Shown: positions 10,885 through 19,130, counted from the first letter of the stretch. The stretch: 36,643 bases of DNA from an uncultured Planctomycetaceae bacterium (GCA_903919035.1 CAIXGY010000144.1:1-36643); one strand, 5' to 3'. The notes: generated by a model from the letters alone, not told the origin. Program-made: numbers and translations.

Positions 10885-10914
10885 ACTATAATTCACGGTT
10901 CCGGGGCGTCACAA
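10885..10914 (-). promoter_or_regulatory. Probable sigma70 promoter for rpmJ-rplQ
   Basis: On the minus strand, TTGTGA (10909-10914, 4 of 6 to consensus) is followed after 18 bases by TATAGT (10885-10890, 5 of 6). It lies in the 134-base gap between map and rpmJ. Transcription would begin near 10878, giving a leader of about 55 bases. The AT-rich -10 stands out in this GC-rich sequence. It would let rpmJ, rpsM, rpsK, rpsD, rpoA and rplQ be transcribed apart from the upstream block. Confidence 0.6.
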
Positions 10915-10958
10915 GGGGGTGGCAGGAACTCCGGAAAATCCGGCCGTTCGGGCACGAT

Positions 10959-11768
10959 TCAGGCGACAGACTCGGCTGCTCCGACGCTCTCCCCCTGGGC
11001 GGGCGGTGCCGTCAGCACGAGCGGCCCCTCGTCCGTGATGGCCACCGTGTGCTCGAAGTGGGCGCTGGGCTTCCCGTCGACGGTGGACTGCGTCCAGTGG
11101 TCGGCCAGCACCCGAACCTTCTTCGACCCCAGATTCACCATCGGCTCCACCGCGATGACGAGTCCCGGCTCCAGCGTGAAGTCGTGATTCCGCCGGAAGG
11201 CGGGCGTGCAGAAGTTCGGCACCTGGGGATCCTCGTGCATGCTCCGGCCGATGCCGTGCCCGACGAAGTTTTCCACGACGGAAAACCCATGATCCCGGAC
11301 GTACTTCGCCATTTCGGTGGCCACGTCACTCCAGCGCTCGCGGACGGCCATGAGTTGAATCGCCAAGGCGAGCACGCCGGCCGTGCAGTCGAGCAGCCGC
11401 CGCACGTCGGGCGCGACCGTGCCGACGGGGTGCGTATAGGCAGAATCGCCACACCACCCGCCGACACTGCACCCGGTGTCGACGCTCACCACGTCGCCCT
11501 CCTGCAACACACGCGGCCCCGGGATCCCGTGCACCACCTCGTCGTTCACGGAGATGCAACAGGCTGCGGGAAACGGCGTCTTGCCCGGCACTCCCTTGAA
11601 CAGGGCAACCGCTCCCTGACGGGCGAAGTAGGCGTCGACGGCAGCATCGATGTCGGCGGTGGTCGCACCAGGACGAACGAGTTTGGCCGCCTCCTGGTGG
11701 GCGCCCCAGACGACGAGACCGGCCCGACGCATGAGTGCGATTTCACGGGGCGACCGGAGATTGACCAT
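10959..11768 (-). CDS. map: Methionine aminopeptidase, type I
   Basis: This dinuclear metal enzyme removes the initiator methionine from new proteins. With the ATG at 11768 the product has 269 residues and starts MVNLRSPREIALMRRAG, as type I enzymes do; a longer open frame to 11834 would cross into the adk end. The metal ligands are visible in order: Asp in VSVDTGC, Asp in GWCGDSAYTHPVG, His in GHGIGRSMHEDP, Glu in VIAVEPMVN and Glu in ITDEGPLVLT. It follows adk, in the usual secY-adk-map order. A possible extended -10 promoter lies about 45 bases upstream of the start. Confidence 0.95.
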   Translation of the reverse strand: MVNLRSPREIALMRRAGLVVWGAHQEAAKLVRPGATTADIDAAVDAYFARQGAVALFKGVPGKTPFPAACCISVNDEVVHGIPGPRVLQEGDVVSVDTGCSVGGWCGDSAYTHPVGTVAPDVRRLLDCTAGVLALAIQLMAVRERWSDVATEMAKYVRDHGFSVVENFVGHGIGRSMHEDPQVPNFCTPAFRRNHDFTLEPGLVIAVEPMVNLGSKKVRVLADHWTQSTVDGKPSAHFEHTVAITDEGPLVLTAPPAQGESVGAAESVA

Positions 11769-11810
11769 GAGGGACGATCCGATTGGCGGTGAGAACGGCA
11801 GAGTCGTTCG

Positions 11811-11819
11811 AGTATACCA
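11811..11819 (-). promoter_or_regulatory. Possible extended -10 promoter for map
   Basis: The minus strand reads TGGTATACT, an extended -10 (TGn followed by TATACT, 5 of 6 to consensus), in the short gap between adk and map. No good -35 lies at 16-18 bases. Transcription would begin about 36 bases before the map ATG. This is a weak, sequence-only suggestion. Confidence 0.35.
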
Positions 11820-11830
11820 ACCTCGAGGGG

Positions 11831-12409
11831 TCACCCGCGGATCCGCGCGCGGCGGCGAAACCGGTCGATCGAGACCCTGATCCGCTCGAAGATCTCGTCG
11901 GCGGTTCCGAGGCCGTCGATGCTGGCAAGTTTCCCCTGACGGCCGTAGTACTCCAGCAGCGGCGCCGTCTGTTCCTCGAAGCTCATGATCCGGCGGGAGA
12001 AGATCTCCGGGTCGTCGTCGGCACGTTTCCGGGCCAGCATCCGCCGCACCAACTCGTCCCGCGGCACCGCCAACTCGATCACACCATCCACGCTGATCGC
12101 CCGACGCTCCAGCATGTCGTCGAGCGTCTCCGCCTGCGGCACGGTGCGAGGAAACCCGTCGAGCAGGCAGCCGTCACGGCAGTCCGGGGCCATGAGCCGG
12201 CCGCTGACCATGCCCACGATCAACGGATCGGGCACGAGCTGGCCGGCCTGCATGAACCGCGCCGCCTCCAGCCCCTCCGGCGTGCCGGCCCTCACCGCCG
12301 CCCGCAACATCTCACCCGTCGAGAGGTGCGGCACACGGAGCAGCCCCGAGAGCCGCTGGCACTGCGTGCCCTTGCCGGCCCCGGGGGGCCCGATGAGGAT
12401 GATTCGCAT
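11831..12409 (-). CDS. adk: Adenylate kinase, short-LID form
   Basis: Adenylate kinase interconverts ATP and AMP with two ADP. The 192-residue protein begins MRIILIGPPGAGKGTQ, placing the P-loop GPPGAGKGT at residues 7-15. The AMP-binding helix region (LSTGEMLRAAVRAGTPEG) and DGFPRTVPQAE follow. Between ARKRADDDPEIFSRRI and the next core helix there is no room for the long LID with its cysteine zinc site, so this is the short form. It sits between secY and map, the classic position in the spc block. Confidence 0.95.
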   Translation of the reverse strand: MRIILIGPPGAGKGTQCQRLSGLLRVPHLSTGEMLRAAVRAGTPEGLEAARFMQAGQLVPDPLIVGMVSGRLMAPDCRDGCLLDGFPRTVPQAETLDDMLERRAISVDGVIELAVPRDELVRRMLARKRADDDPEIFSRRIMSFEEQTAPLLEYYGRQGKLASIDGLGTADEIFERIRVSIDRFRRRARIRG

Positions 12410-12487
12410 GGCGTGCCCCCCGCTCGCTGGTGGCCGTCCGGGGCGCCGTTGATCGACCGCGCTGCGAAGCCGGCCGCTGCGGCTCTG

Positions 12488-13855
12488 TCAGCCCTTCTCC
12501 AATAGCCCGCCGTAGTTTCGCATCACGAGGTGGCTGTCGATCTTCTGCACGAGATCGAATGCCACGCTCACCGCGATGAGCAGTCCGGTGCCGCCGTAGA
12601 AGCTCGCGATCTGGGGCTGGATCCCCAAAAAACCGCTGACGATCGTGGGAATCACCGCAACCAGCGAGAGGAAGCCCGCGCCGACGTAGGTGATCCGCTC
12701 CATCACCCGCTCCAGATAGTCGGCCGTCCGCTTGCCCGGGCGATAGCCTGGGATGAAGGCGCCGAAATTCTTGAGATTGTCGGCCATCTCCTTCGGATTG
12801 AACGTGATGGCGGTCCAGAAGTAGCAGAAGAAGTAGATGAGGGCGATGTAGCACAGATTGTAGAGATACGACTCGCCCCGGGTGAACGACATGTGGAGCT
12901 TCTGGAGCAGGGAGCTCGCCGGGAATGCCGAACTCAGGTACTGGAAGATGAGCTGCGGGAACAGCAGCAGGGAACTCGCGAAGATGATCGGCATCACGCC
13001 CGCCTGGTTCACCCGCAGGGGCAGGTACTGCCGCGTGCCGCCGTACACCCGCCGACCTCGGACGTGCTTGGCCGACTGCGTCGGAATCCGCCGCTGGCCC
13101 TGCGTCATGAAGACGACGCCGGCGACCACGCCCACGAACAGGGCGGCCAGCACGAGTAGCGTCTCGATGCCGAGCTTGCCGCCGCCGCCGCCGAGCTCCC
13201 AACTCGTCTCCTGACCGAGGTCGTACAGGGCCATCGGCATGCCCGCCAGGATGCCGGCCATGATCAGCAGGCTGATCCCGTTGCCGATGCCGAATTCGTC
13301 GATCTGCTCCCCGAGCCACATCAGGAAAATGGTGCCCGCGGTCATGGTCATGACGGCCACGAACTGCCAGATGAAAGGCAGCCGCCCGTCGACGAGAAAC
13401 GCCGGAGAGATGAGGGACTGCTCGCCGACGCGGGCCGACGAGAGGAAGGCGACGTAGGCCCAACTCTGCACGATGCAGATGAGGACCGTGGCGTAGCGGG
13501 TGTATTCGTTGATCTTCTTCCGCCCCGCCTCGCCCTCCTTCTGGAGCCGCTCGAGCGGCGGCCAGACAGTGCCGAGCAGCTGGAAGATGATCGACGCCGA
13601 GATGTACGGCATGATGCCCAGGCCGAAAATCGTGGCCTGCGACAACTGGCTCGCCGAAAAGACCGCCACGGTCCGCAGCAGGTCGCCGATGCCGCCGCCC
13701 TTCTCGGGATCGGCGAAGGCGGCCATGGCCTGGGGATCGATGATCGGCAGCGGCACCTGCCAGCCGACCCGGTAGATGGCGAGCAGCCCGAGCGTGAGCA
13801 GGATCTTCTGCCGCAGTTCGGGAATCGTGAAGATGACGCGGAGCTTTTCCAGCAC
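12488..13855 (-). CDS. secY: Protein translocase subunit SecY
   Basis: SecY is the membrane channel of the Sec system and, with SecE and SecG, moves unfolded proteins across or into the cytoplasmic membrane. The 455-residue protein is of usual length and shows about ten hydrophobic segments. Family marks are the N-terminal LGLLAIYRVGWQVPLP, the plug/TM2 region ASIIFQLLGTVWPPLERLQKEGEAGRKKI in recognisable form, and a basic cytoplasmic loop with FIPGYRPGKRTADYL. It lies between rplO and adk in standard order. A glycine-rich stretch (GGGGGKLG) lies in a loop near residue 223. Confidence 0.96.
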   Translation of the reverse strand: MLEKLRVIFTIPELRQKILLTLGLLAIYRVGWQVPLPIIDPQAMAAFADPEKGGGIGDLLRTVAVFSASQLSQATIFGLGIMPYISASIIFQLLGTVWPPLERLQKEGEAGRKKINEYTRYATVLICIVQSWAYVAFLSSARVGEQSLISPAFLVDGRLPFIWQFVAVMTMTAGTIFLMWLGEQIDEFGIGNGISLLIMAGILAGMPMALYDLGQETSWELGGGGGKLGIETLLVLAALFVGVVAGVVFMTQGQRRIPTQSAKHVRGRRVYGGTRQYLPLRVNQAGVMPIIFASSLLLFPQLIFQYLSSAFPASSLLQKLHMSFTRGESYLYNLCYIALIYFFCYFWTAITFNPKEMADNLKNFGAFIPGYRPGKRTADYLERVMERITYVGAGFLSLVAVIPTIVSGFLGIQPQIASFYGGTGLLIAVSVAFDLVQKIDSHLVMRNYGGLLEKG

Positions 13856-13902
13856 GGTCGGGCCTCCTGGTGACGTCGCGCCGCCACGGACGCGGCCTTA
13901 CC

Positions 13903-14409
13903 CTACCTGCCGGCGGGCTTTTTCCGCGATGCCTTTCCGACGTTCCGCTGCACGGCCGCCGGGCCCGGGAGCACGGTCACCGTGCCGCCGGCGGCGATGA
14001 TCTTCTCCTTCGCCTGGGCACTGAACGCATGGGCCGACACCTTGAGCGGCTTCGAGAGCGTGCCCGTGCCGAGGATCTTGATGTCCTGCCAGATGCCCTT
14101 GGCGACGCCGGTCGACTTGAGCGTGGCAGGGGTCACGTCGCCGCCGGCGGCGAAAGACTCCTCCAACGCCGCGATGTTGACGGCCTTCACGATCCGTCCG
14201 TGCGCATTGTGGAAGCCACGCTTGGGGATTCGCCGGATGAGCGGCATCCCGCCCCCCTCGAAAATGCCCGCGGCGGACCAGCCGGCCAACTGTCCCTGGC
14301 CCTTGTTGCCCCGGCCCGCATAACGCCCGCGGCCGGAGCCCGGCCCTCGGCCCACGCGGAGCCGCCTCACGTTCTTGTGGATGCCGGAGTTGATGTCGTT
14401 GAGCTTCAT
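13903..14409 (-). CDS. rplO: 50S ribosomal protein L15
   Basis: L15 is a late-assembly large-subunit protein with a long glycine- and arginine-rich N-terminal arm threading into 23S rRNA. The 168-residue protein begins MKLNDINSGIHKNVRRLRVG and has the arm GRGPGSGRGRYAGRGNKGQG, then PLIRRIPKRGFHNAHG. It is slightly longer than the usual 145-150 through a basic tail. Only 28 bases separate it from rpsE upstream, leaving no space for rpmD, which is often found there. Confidence 0.95.
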   Translation of the reverse strand: MKLNDINSGIHKNVRRLRVGRGPGSGRGRYAGRGNKGQGQLAGWSAAGIFEGGGMPLIRRIPKRGFHNAHGRIVKAVNIAALEESFAAGGDVTPATLKSTGVAKGIWQDIKILGTGTLSKPLKVSAHAFSAQAKEKIIAAGGTVTVLPGPAAVQRNVGKASRKKPAGR

Positions 14410-14437
14410 GGATTGTCCGCCTTCAGATGGTCCGCTG

Positions 14438-14929
14438 TCAGGAGAGCGATACGCCGCGGAGCCGTTCGACGTCGGCCCGCGTCCGCAGTTGCTTGAGGGC
14501 CTGGAGCGCGGCCTTCACGAGATTCACCGGGTTCGTCGATCCGTGAGCCTTGGTGAGCACATCGTGGATGCCCGCCGACTCGCACACGGCCCGCACCGCG
14601 GCCCCGGCGATGATGCCGGTGCCCGGGCTGGCCGGCAGCAGGATCACCTTGGCCGTCTCGTAGCGGCCCTCGACGCGATGCGGGATCGTGCCCGACTCGA
14701 CCGGCACCTCGATCAGATTCTTCATCCCGTCCTTGATGGCCTTCTCGACCGCCGGCGGCACCTCGTTCGCCTTCGCGTAGCCACAGCCCACCTTGCCGCG
14801 GCCGTTGCCGACCACGACGAGTCCGGCGAAGCTGAACCGACGGCCGCCCTTCACCACGGTGGCGCAGCGCCGGACCTTCACGACCTTCTCGACGAACTCG
14901 CCCGTGCGGGATTCTTTGCCAGTCGCCAC
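14438..14929 (-). CDS. rpsE: 30S ribosomal protein S5
   Basis: S5 helps set decoding accuracy and mRNA unwinding in the small subunit. The 163-residue protein has the double-stranded RNA-binding-like N-domain (KVVKVRRCATVVKGGRRFSFAG and VVGNGRGKVGCGYAKANEVP) and the C-domain (LLPASPGTGIIAGAAVRAVCESAG). The length is normal. It follows rplR by 64 bases. The gene after it is rplO, not rpmD. Confidence 0.96.
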   Translation of the reverse strand: MATGKESRTGEFVEKVVKVRRCATVVKGGRRFSFAGLVVVGNGRGKVGCGYAKANEVPPAVEKAIKDGMKNLIEVPVESGTIPHRVEGRYETAKVILLPASPGTGIIAGAAVRAVCESAGIHDVLTKAHGSTNPVNLVKAALQALKQLRTRADVERLRGVSLS

Positions 14930-14993
14930 GTGTGTTCAGCCTCCGGTGATCGTTGTGCCTGATATCGGTCGATGCCGCATCTGCGTGCTGTTG

Positions 14994-15362
14994 TCAGAAT
15001 TCCAGTCCCGCCGCGCGAGCCGCATCGGCCAGGGCGGCCACGCGACCGTGGTAGCGAAACGCCCCCCGGTCGAAGCACACCTTCGACACGCCGGCCGCCT
15101 TCGCCCGCTCGGCCACGGCCCGGCCGATCGCCTCGGCAGCCTGCTTGTTTCCGCCGAACCCGACGCTCGAGCGGATCTGCTTGTCCATCGAACTGGCCGA
15201 CGCCAGCGTGCGGCCGGCCGCATCGTCGATGACCTGAGCGTAGATGTGCTTGTGCGTGCGGAAGATCGTGAGCCGCGGCCGCTCCGCGGTGCCCCGGATG
15301 AACCGGCGCACGCGATACGCGCGACGTTGCCGCTGGCGGAGGATCGTGCGGGAATGTTCCAT
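14994..15362 (-). CDS. rplR: 50S ribosomal protein L18
   Basis: L18 binds 5S rRNA and, with L5, anchors the central protuberance. The 122-residue protein shows the conserved core [20 protein letters not shown] near residues 28-47 and a C-terminal [26 protein letters not shown] in clear family form. It lies between rplF and rpsE in canonical order. Nothing is unusual. Confidence 0.96.
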   Translation of the reverse strand: MEHSRTILRQRQRRAYRVRRFIRGTAERPRLTIFRTHKHIYAQVIDDAAGRTLASASSMDKQIRSSVGFGGNKQAAEAIGRAVAERAKAAGVSKVCFDRGAFRYHGRVAALADAARAAGLEF

Positions 15363-15382
15363 CGATGCTGTCCTTACGTGCC

Positions 15383-15922
15383 TTACTTGGTGACGGCCTT
15401 GCCGGCCTTGCGGCGGACCTGCTCGTTCTCGTAGCGGATGCCCTTGCCCTTGTAGGGCTCCGGCTTCCGCAAAGCCCGCACCTCGGCGGCGAACTGGCCC
15501 ACCAGCTGCTTGTCGATGCCCTTGATCGAGATGTGAGTCTGGTCGGGGCAGGTCACCGTGAGCCCCGGCGGCACCGGCACCTGGAGTTCGTTCGCAAAGC
15601 CCACCCGCAACTGCAGCATGTTCTTCTGCAGGGCGGCGAGATAGCCCACGCCCACGATCTCGAGCTTCTTCTCGTACCCCTTCGAGACACCCTCCACCAT
15701 GTTGGCGGCGAGCGCCCGCGTCAGTCCGTGCACGGCCCGTGCGACGCGGTTGTCACCGTCTCTCGTCACGGTGATCGCCGAGGCGTCGACCGCCACGGTG
15801 ACGGCGGGATGGATCGCGTGCGCGAGTTTTCCAAGCGGCCCTTCGACGGTGAGCGTGCCGGCCGAAACGGCGGCCTTGACGCCCTTGGGGAGGGGAACCG
15901 GTGATTTTCCGATGCGGGACAT
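15383..15922 (-). CDS. rplF: 50S ribosomal protein L6
   Basis: L6 lies near the factor-binding site of the large subunit, next to the sarcin-ricin loop. The 179-residue protein begins [17 protein letters not shown] and contains two related half-domains. The C-terminal signature [22 protein letters not shown] is clear. It follows rpsH by 18 bases and precedes rplR by 20, so the three are surely cotranscribed. Confidence 0.96.
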   Translation of the reverse strand: MSRIGKSPVPLPKGVKAAVSAGTLTVEGPLGKLAHAIHPAVTVAVDASAITVTRDGDNRVARAVHGLTRALAANMVEGVSKGYEKKLEIVGVGYLAALQKNMLQLRVGFANELQVPVPPGLTVTCPDQTHISIKGIDKQLVGQFAAEVRALRKPEPYKGKGIRYENEQVRRKAGKAVTK

Positions 15923-15940
15923 CGCGGGGAACCTTTCCGA

Positions 15941-16336
15941 CTACCAGAGTTCGCAGAGCACTTCGCCGCCGAGCTTCCGCTGCCGGGCCTCCCGATCGCT
16001 CACCACGCCGCTCGACGTGGAGAGGATTGAGATGCCCATCCCGCCGAGCACCGGCTTGAGCCGCGTGGACCGGCTGTAGACCCGCCGCCCCGGCGTGCTG
16101 ACCCGCTTGATGTGGCGGATCAATCGCTCGCCATTGGGCCCGTACTTGAGCTCCAACTGCAGGTGCGGCACCGGCTGCGCCTCCACCTCGCGCCAATCCC
16201 AGATGAAGCCCTCGCGCTTGAGGACGTCGGCGACGCCGCGCTTCACCTTGGAAATCGGCACCTCGACCGTGGGCCGCTCGACGCGCACGGCGTTGCGGAT
16301 CCGGGTGAGCATGTCGGCGATGGGGTCGGTCATCAT
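15941..16336 (-). CDS. rpsH: 30S ribosomal protein S8
   Basis: S8 is a primary 16S rRNA binder in the central domain and, in E. coli, the translational repressor of the spc operon. The 131-residue protein contains TDPIADMLTRIRNA at its start and the C-terminal GGMGISILSTSSGVVSDREAR that contacts helix 21. Two adjacent ATGs (16336 and 16333) could both serve as the start. It lies between rpsN and rplF. An S8-binding mimic was not searched for by folding. Confidence 0.96.
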   Translation of the reverse strand: MMTDPIADMLTRIRNAVRVERPTVEVPISKVKRGVADVLKREGFIWDWREVEAQPVPHLQLELKYGPNGERLIRHIKRVSTPGRRVYSRSTRLKPVLGGMGISILSTSSGVVSDREARQRKLGGEVLCELW

Positions 16337-16366
16337 GTGGTCAGAACCCTCTCTTGAAATCCGGTG

Positions 16367-16552
16367 CTACCAGCTCGCCTTCCGCACGCCCGGGATGCAG
16401 CCCTGGTCCGCCAACTTGCGGAAACAGATGCGGCAGGTGCCGAACTTGCGATACACGGCCCGCGGGCGTCCGCAGAGCATGCAACGGCGGACCACCCGGG
16501 TGGAGTACTTCGGCTTGCGTGTGGCGGCTGCGATCTTCGATTTGCTGGCCAT
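16367..16552 (-). CDS. rpsN: 30S ribosomal protein S14, type Z
   Basis: S14 sits in the 30S head near the decoding region. This is the 61-residue zinc form (also called rpsZ), with Cys24, Cys27, Cys40 and Cys43 in two CXXC pairs (CMLC and CRIC). The C-terminus [11 protein letters not shown] is typical. The zinc-free form is about 90-100 residues and lacks these cysteines. It lies 30 bases after rplE and 30 before rpsH. Confidence 0.96.
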   Translation of the reverse strand: MASKSKIAAATRKPKYSTRVVRRCMLCGRPRAVYRKFGTCRICFRKLADQGCIPGVRKASW

Positions 16553-16582
16553 GGTCGTCTCGGTGTGATTCGGTCGCTCGGA

Positions 16583-17185
16583 TCAGGCGGCGGCGTCGCC
16601 GTCCTTCTTCAGCGGCATCCCCATCGCCCGCAGGAACTGCCGCGCCTCGTCGTCGGTGCGAGCCGTCGTGACGAGCGTGATGTGCATGCCCTGGGGGCGG
16701 GAGTATTTGTCGGGGTTGATCTCCGGAAACACCATCTGCTCGGAGAGCCCCAGGCTGTAGTTGCCGTGGCCGTCGAAGGCCGTGCTCGACAGGCCGCGGA
16801 AGTCGCGGACCCGAGGCAGGGCCAGCGACACCAACCGGTCGAGGAATTCGTACATCCGCCGGCCGCGGAGCGTCACCTTGCAGCCGATCGGCAGATTCTC
16901 GCGAAGCTTGAAGCCCGACACCGCCGCCTTGGACAGCGTGGCCACCGGCTTTTGGCCCGCGATCTGCGTGAGGGCACCGATGGCCTCTTCGAGATACTTC
17001 TTCTCGGTCGTGGCCACGCCCACGCCCATGTTGATCACGATCTTCTCGAGCTTCGGAATGGCGTGCGGGTTGGCACGGCCGAAGGCCTCGGCCAACTGGG
17101 GCCGCACGGTGTTCACGTAGTGCTCGAGCATCCGCGGCGTGCCCGCCGGTTCGACGGTCACAGCCGCCTTCGTCTTCTTTGCCAT
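16583..17185 (-). CDS. rplE: 50S ribosomal protein L5
   Basis: L5 binds 5S rRNA and contacts P-site tRNA from the central protuberance. Starting at the ATG at 17185 the protein has 200 residues, somewhat over the usual 180, because of a Lys/Ala N-terminal extension before the conserved core. The core includes PKLEKIVINMGVG and LRGRRMYEFLDRLVSLALPRVRDFRG in clear family form. An open frame reaches 17359, but those codons give an arginine-rich sequence antisense to rplX and unlike L5. Confidence 0.95.
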   Translation of the reverse strand: MAKKTKAAVTVEPAGTPRMLEHYVNTVRPQLAEAFGRANPHAIPKLEKIVINMGVGVATTEKKYLEEAIGALTQIAGQKPVATLSKAAVSGFKLRENLPIGCKVTLRGRRMYEFLDRLVSLALPRVRDFRGLSSTAFDGHGNYSLGLSEQMVFPEINPDKYSRPQGMHITLVTTARTDDEARQFLRAMGMPLKKDGDAAA

Positions 17186-17232
17186 CTCGATCGCCCTTCG
17201 TCGTTCCGTTGCCTGGAGTATCGTTCCGCGGA

Positions 17233-17595
17233 TCACCCGCGGGCCTTGGCAGCCTTGGGCCGCCGCACCACGCCCTGCTCCGTGCCACACCGCCGGCAGA
17301 ACCGGACCTTGCCGCCGTCGGCAGCCACGCGTGCGCCGAGCCGCGCGGCCTTGCCGCACGAGGAACAGACGAGGAGCACGTTCGACGCCGCGATCGGCAT
17401 CTCCTTGCTCAACCGGCCGCCCTGCTGGTTTTTCTGGCTCCGCCGGATGTGGCGGTACACGCGGCCGACGCCCTCGACGACGACGCGGTCGCGGCCACCG
17501 GCCTCCGTGGCCGGCAACACCGACAGCACCTTGGCACGCGTCCCACGCGAGTTGCCCGTCCGCACCTCGACCGTGTCCCCTGCCTTGATCAACAT
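17233..17595 (-). CDS. rplX: 50S ribosomal protein L24 with cysteine pairs
   Basis: L24 starts large-subunit assembly and lies by the exit tunnel mouth. The 120-residue protein has the KOW motif near its start (IKAGDTVEVRTGNSRGTRAKVLSV), and then GVGRVYRHIRRSQKNQQGG. The C-terminal half carries Cys77, Cys80, Cys100 and Cys103, two CXXC pairs consistent with a zinc ribbon. The ATG at 17595 overlaps the rplN stop by one base (TGATG). A GTG at 17598 would overlap it by four; either fits translational coupling. Confidence 0.95.
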   Translation of the reverse strand: MLIKAGDTVEVRTGNSRGTRAKVLSVLPATEAGGRDRVVVEGVGRVYRHIRRSQKNQQGGRLSKEMPIAASNVLLVCSSCGKAARLGARVAADGGKVRFCRRCGTEQGVVRRPKAAKARG

Positions 17596-17963
17596 CACAC
17601 CACCTCGCTCGCCAGGCTGACGATCTTCATGAAGTTCCGGTCGCGGAGTTCCCGCGCCACGGCCCCGAAGATGCGGGTGCCCTTCGGATTTTTCTCGTTG
17701 TCGATGATCACGCAGGCATTCGTGTCGAACCGCACGTAACTACCGTCGTCCCGGCGGGTCGGCTTCTTGCAACGCACCACCACCGCCTTGACGACGGCCT
17801 TCTTCTTGACTTCGCTGCCCGGGATCACGGTCTTCACGCTGCACACGATGATGTCACCGAGGCCGGCGGTCCGCTTGCGGCTTCCGCCGAGCACCTTGAA
17901 GCACATCACCTCTTTCGCGCCCGTGTTGTCGGCGACGACGAGCCGCGTCTGCATCTGGATCAT
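17595..17963 (-). CDS. rplN: 50S ribosomal protein L14
   Basis: L14 lies at the subunit interface and is the docking site of RsfS, which is encoded elsewhere in this window. The 122-residue protein has the usual length and begins [45 protein letters not shown] near the end is also diagnostic. Its start overlaps the rpsQ stop by four bases (17960-17963, ATGA), and its stop overlaps the rplX start, so the three genes are probably translationally coupled. Confidence 0.97.
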   Translation of the reverse strand: MIQMQTRLVVADNTGAKEVMCFKVLGGSRKRTAGLGDIIVCSVKTVIPGSEVKKKAVVKAVVVRCKKPTRRDDGSYVRFDTNACVIIDNEKNPKGTRIFGAVARELRDRNFMKIVSLASEVV

Positions 17964-18322
17964 GTCGCGGGCCCTTCCTTGGTCTCGAGGGCGGCGGCGG
18001 CGGCGTCCTCGGCCTTGGCGGCCGTCTCACGCAGCCGGGTGGCGCGGGCGCCGCTCCGCAGCGAGGCGACGTCGACAGCCGTGCTCTTGGAGACCACCCG
18101 GACCAGCTCCCACCGCTTGAGGCGGCTGCGGGGCCGGCACTCGATGATCTCGACGAGGTCACCGGGCTGCGACTCGTCGTGCTCATCGTGCACGTGGCAG
18201 ACGGTCCGCCGGTGCTGGATGCGGCCGTACTTCGGATGGCGAACGACCCGCGGGATCTCCACGCGCCGCGTCTTCTTCGCGGCAGCGCTGGTCACCGTTC
18301 CTGTCTCGACTCGCTTGGGCAT
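17960..18322 (-). CDS. rpsQ: 30S ribosomal protein S17, extended
   Basis: S17 is a primary 16S rRNA binder in the 30S body. The OB-fold core is recognisable in [37 protein letters not shown] and [20 protein letters not shown]. The family usually ends near residue 85; this one has 120 residues, with an Ala/Glu-rich charged tail (about 86-120) that looks helical or disordered. It overlaps rplN by four bases at its 3' end and follows rpmC by 15 bases. Confidence 0.95.
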   Translation of the reverse strand: MPKRVETGTVTSAAAKKTRRVEIPRVVRHPKYGRIQHRRTVCHVHDEHDESQPGDLVEIIECRPRSRLKRWELVRVVSKSTAVDVASLRSGARATRLRETAAKAEDAAAAALETKEGPAT

Positions 18323-18337
18323 GAACCTGGTTCCTCG

Positions 18338-18691
18338 CTACTTCCCGCTCTGCGCCCGCTTCTTGATGGTCCGCCGCGCGGCCACCTCGCCCGGCGTTCG
18401 GGCCCGCACCTTGCCGCGTCCCACGGCGCGATGCTTCTTGGCATGCTTCTCGTGCTGCACGGCCTGACTTCCCGCACCGGCCGAGGCCGGCGTCTCGACC
18501 AGCGTGCCCCGCTGGGCCAGCACCGTCTGGCAGCGGGCGATGGTCCGACGGTGCTTCCGCACGGCCGCCGGGCTGGTGAGCTTTTCCGTCTGGGCCTGGA
18601 GCCGCAGCCGGAACAGCGTCTCCGCCGCGTCCTTCCAGACGAGCCGGATCTGCTCGTCGGCCATGTCGCGTAGTTCTCGTGCCTTGGTCAT
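18338..18691 (-). CDS. rpmC: 50S ribosomal protein L29, extended
   Basis: L29 lies at the tunnel exit, next to the docking site for trigger factor and SRP. Residues 1 to about 62 are the two-helix L29 core (KARELRDMADEQI, then LFRLRLQAQTEKLTSPAAVRKHRRTIARCQTVLAQR in recognisable form). The family is usually 60-70 residues; here 117 are encoded. The extra 55 form a His-, Lys- and Arg-rich tail with no motif I know. It sits between rplP and rpsQ as expected, so its identity is secure despite the tail. Confidence 0.93.
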   Translation of the reverse strand: MTKARELRDMADEQIRLVWKDAAETLFRLRLQAQTEKLTSPAAVRKHRRTIARCQTVLAQRGTLVETPASAGAGSQAVQHEKHAKKHRAVGRGKVRARTPGEVAARRTIKKRAQSGK

Positions 18692-18713
18692 GTCTGGTTT
18701 CCGTCGACTTGTC

Positions 18714-19130
18714 CTACATCGCCCGCCGTTTCACGAATCGCACCCGGATCGGCATCTTGTGCGCCAACCGCGCCATGCACACCCGCGCGGCCTCCTCGGT
18801 CACGCCGCCGATCTCGTAGAGGATCATGCCCGGCTTGATGACCGCGGCCCAATACTCCGGCTCCCCCTTGCCCTTGCCCATGCGGGTCTCGAGCGGGATG
18901 GAGGTCACCGACTTGTGGGGAAACACGCGCACGAACAGCCGCCCCTCCGTGCGGAGGTACTGCTGGGCCGCGATGCGGCCGGCCTCGATGGTCGCTGCTG
19001 GGAGCCAGCCCGGCTGCTCGGCCTGGAGGCCGAAGTCGCCGAACACCACGCGGTTGCCCCGCGTGGCCTCACCTCTTATACGACCTCTTTGGCTTTTTCG
19101 GTGCTTCACCCGCTTGGGCATCAGCGCCAT
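18714..19130 (-). CDS. rplP: 50S ribosomal protein L16
   Basis: L16 contacts A-site tRNA and organises the peptidyl transferase region. The 138-residue protein contains MPKRVKHRKSQRGRIRG at its start and later GRLFVRVFPHKSVTSIP and RMGKGKGEPEYWAAVIKPG. The ATG at 19130 is chosen because GAGGAG lies 7 bases upstream; an ATG at 19121 and a GTG at 19136 are alternatives. The first 62 bases lie inside rpsC in another frame, so its ribosome-binding site is within the rpsC coding sequence. That suggests rplP is translated by ribosomes finishing rpsC. Confidence 0.95.
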   Translation of the reverse strand: MALMPKRVKHRKSQRGRIRGEATRGNRVVFGDFGLQAEQPGWLPAATIEAGRIAAQQYLRTEGRLFVRVFPHKSVTSIPLETRMGKGKGEPEYWAAVIKPGMILYEIGGVTEEAARVCMARLAHKMPIRVRFVKRRAM

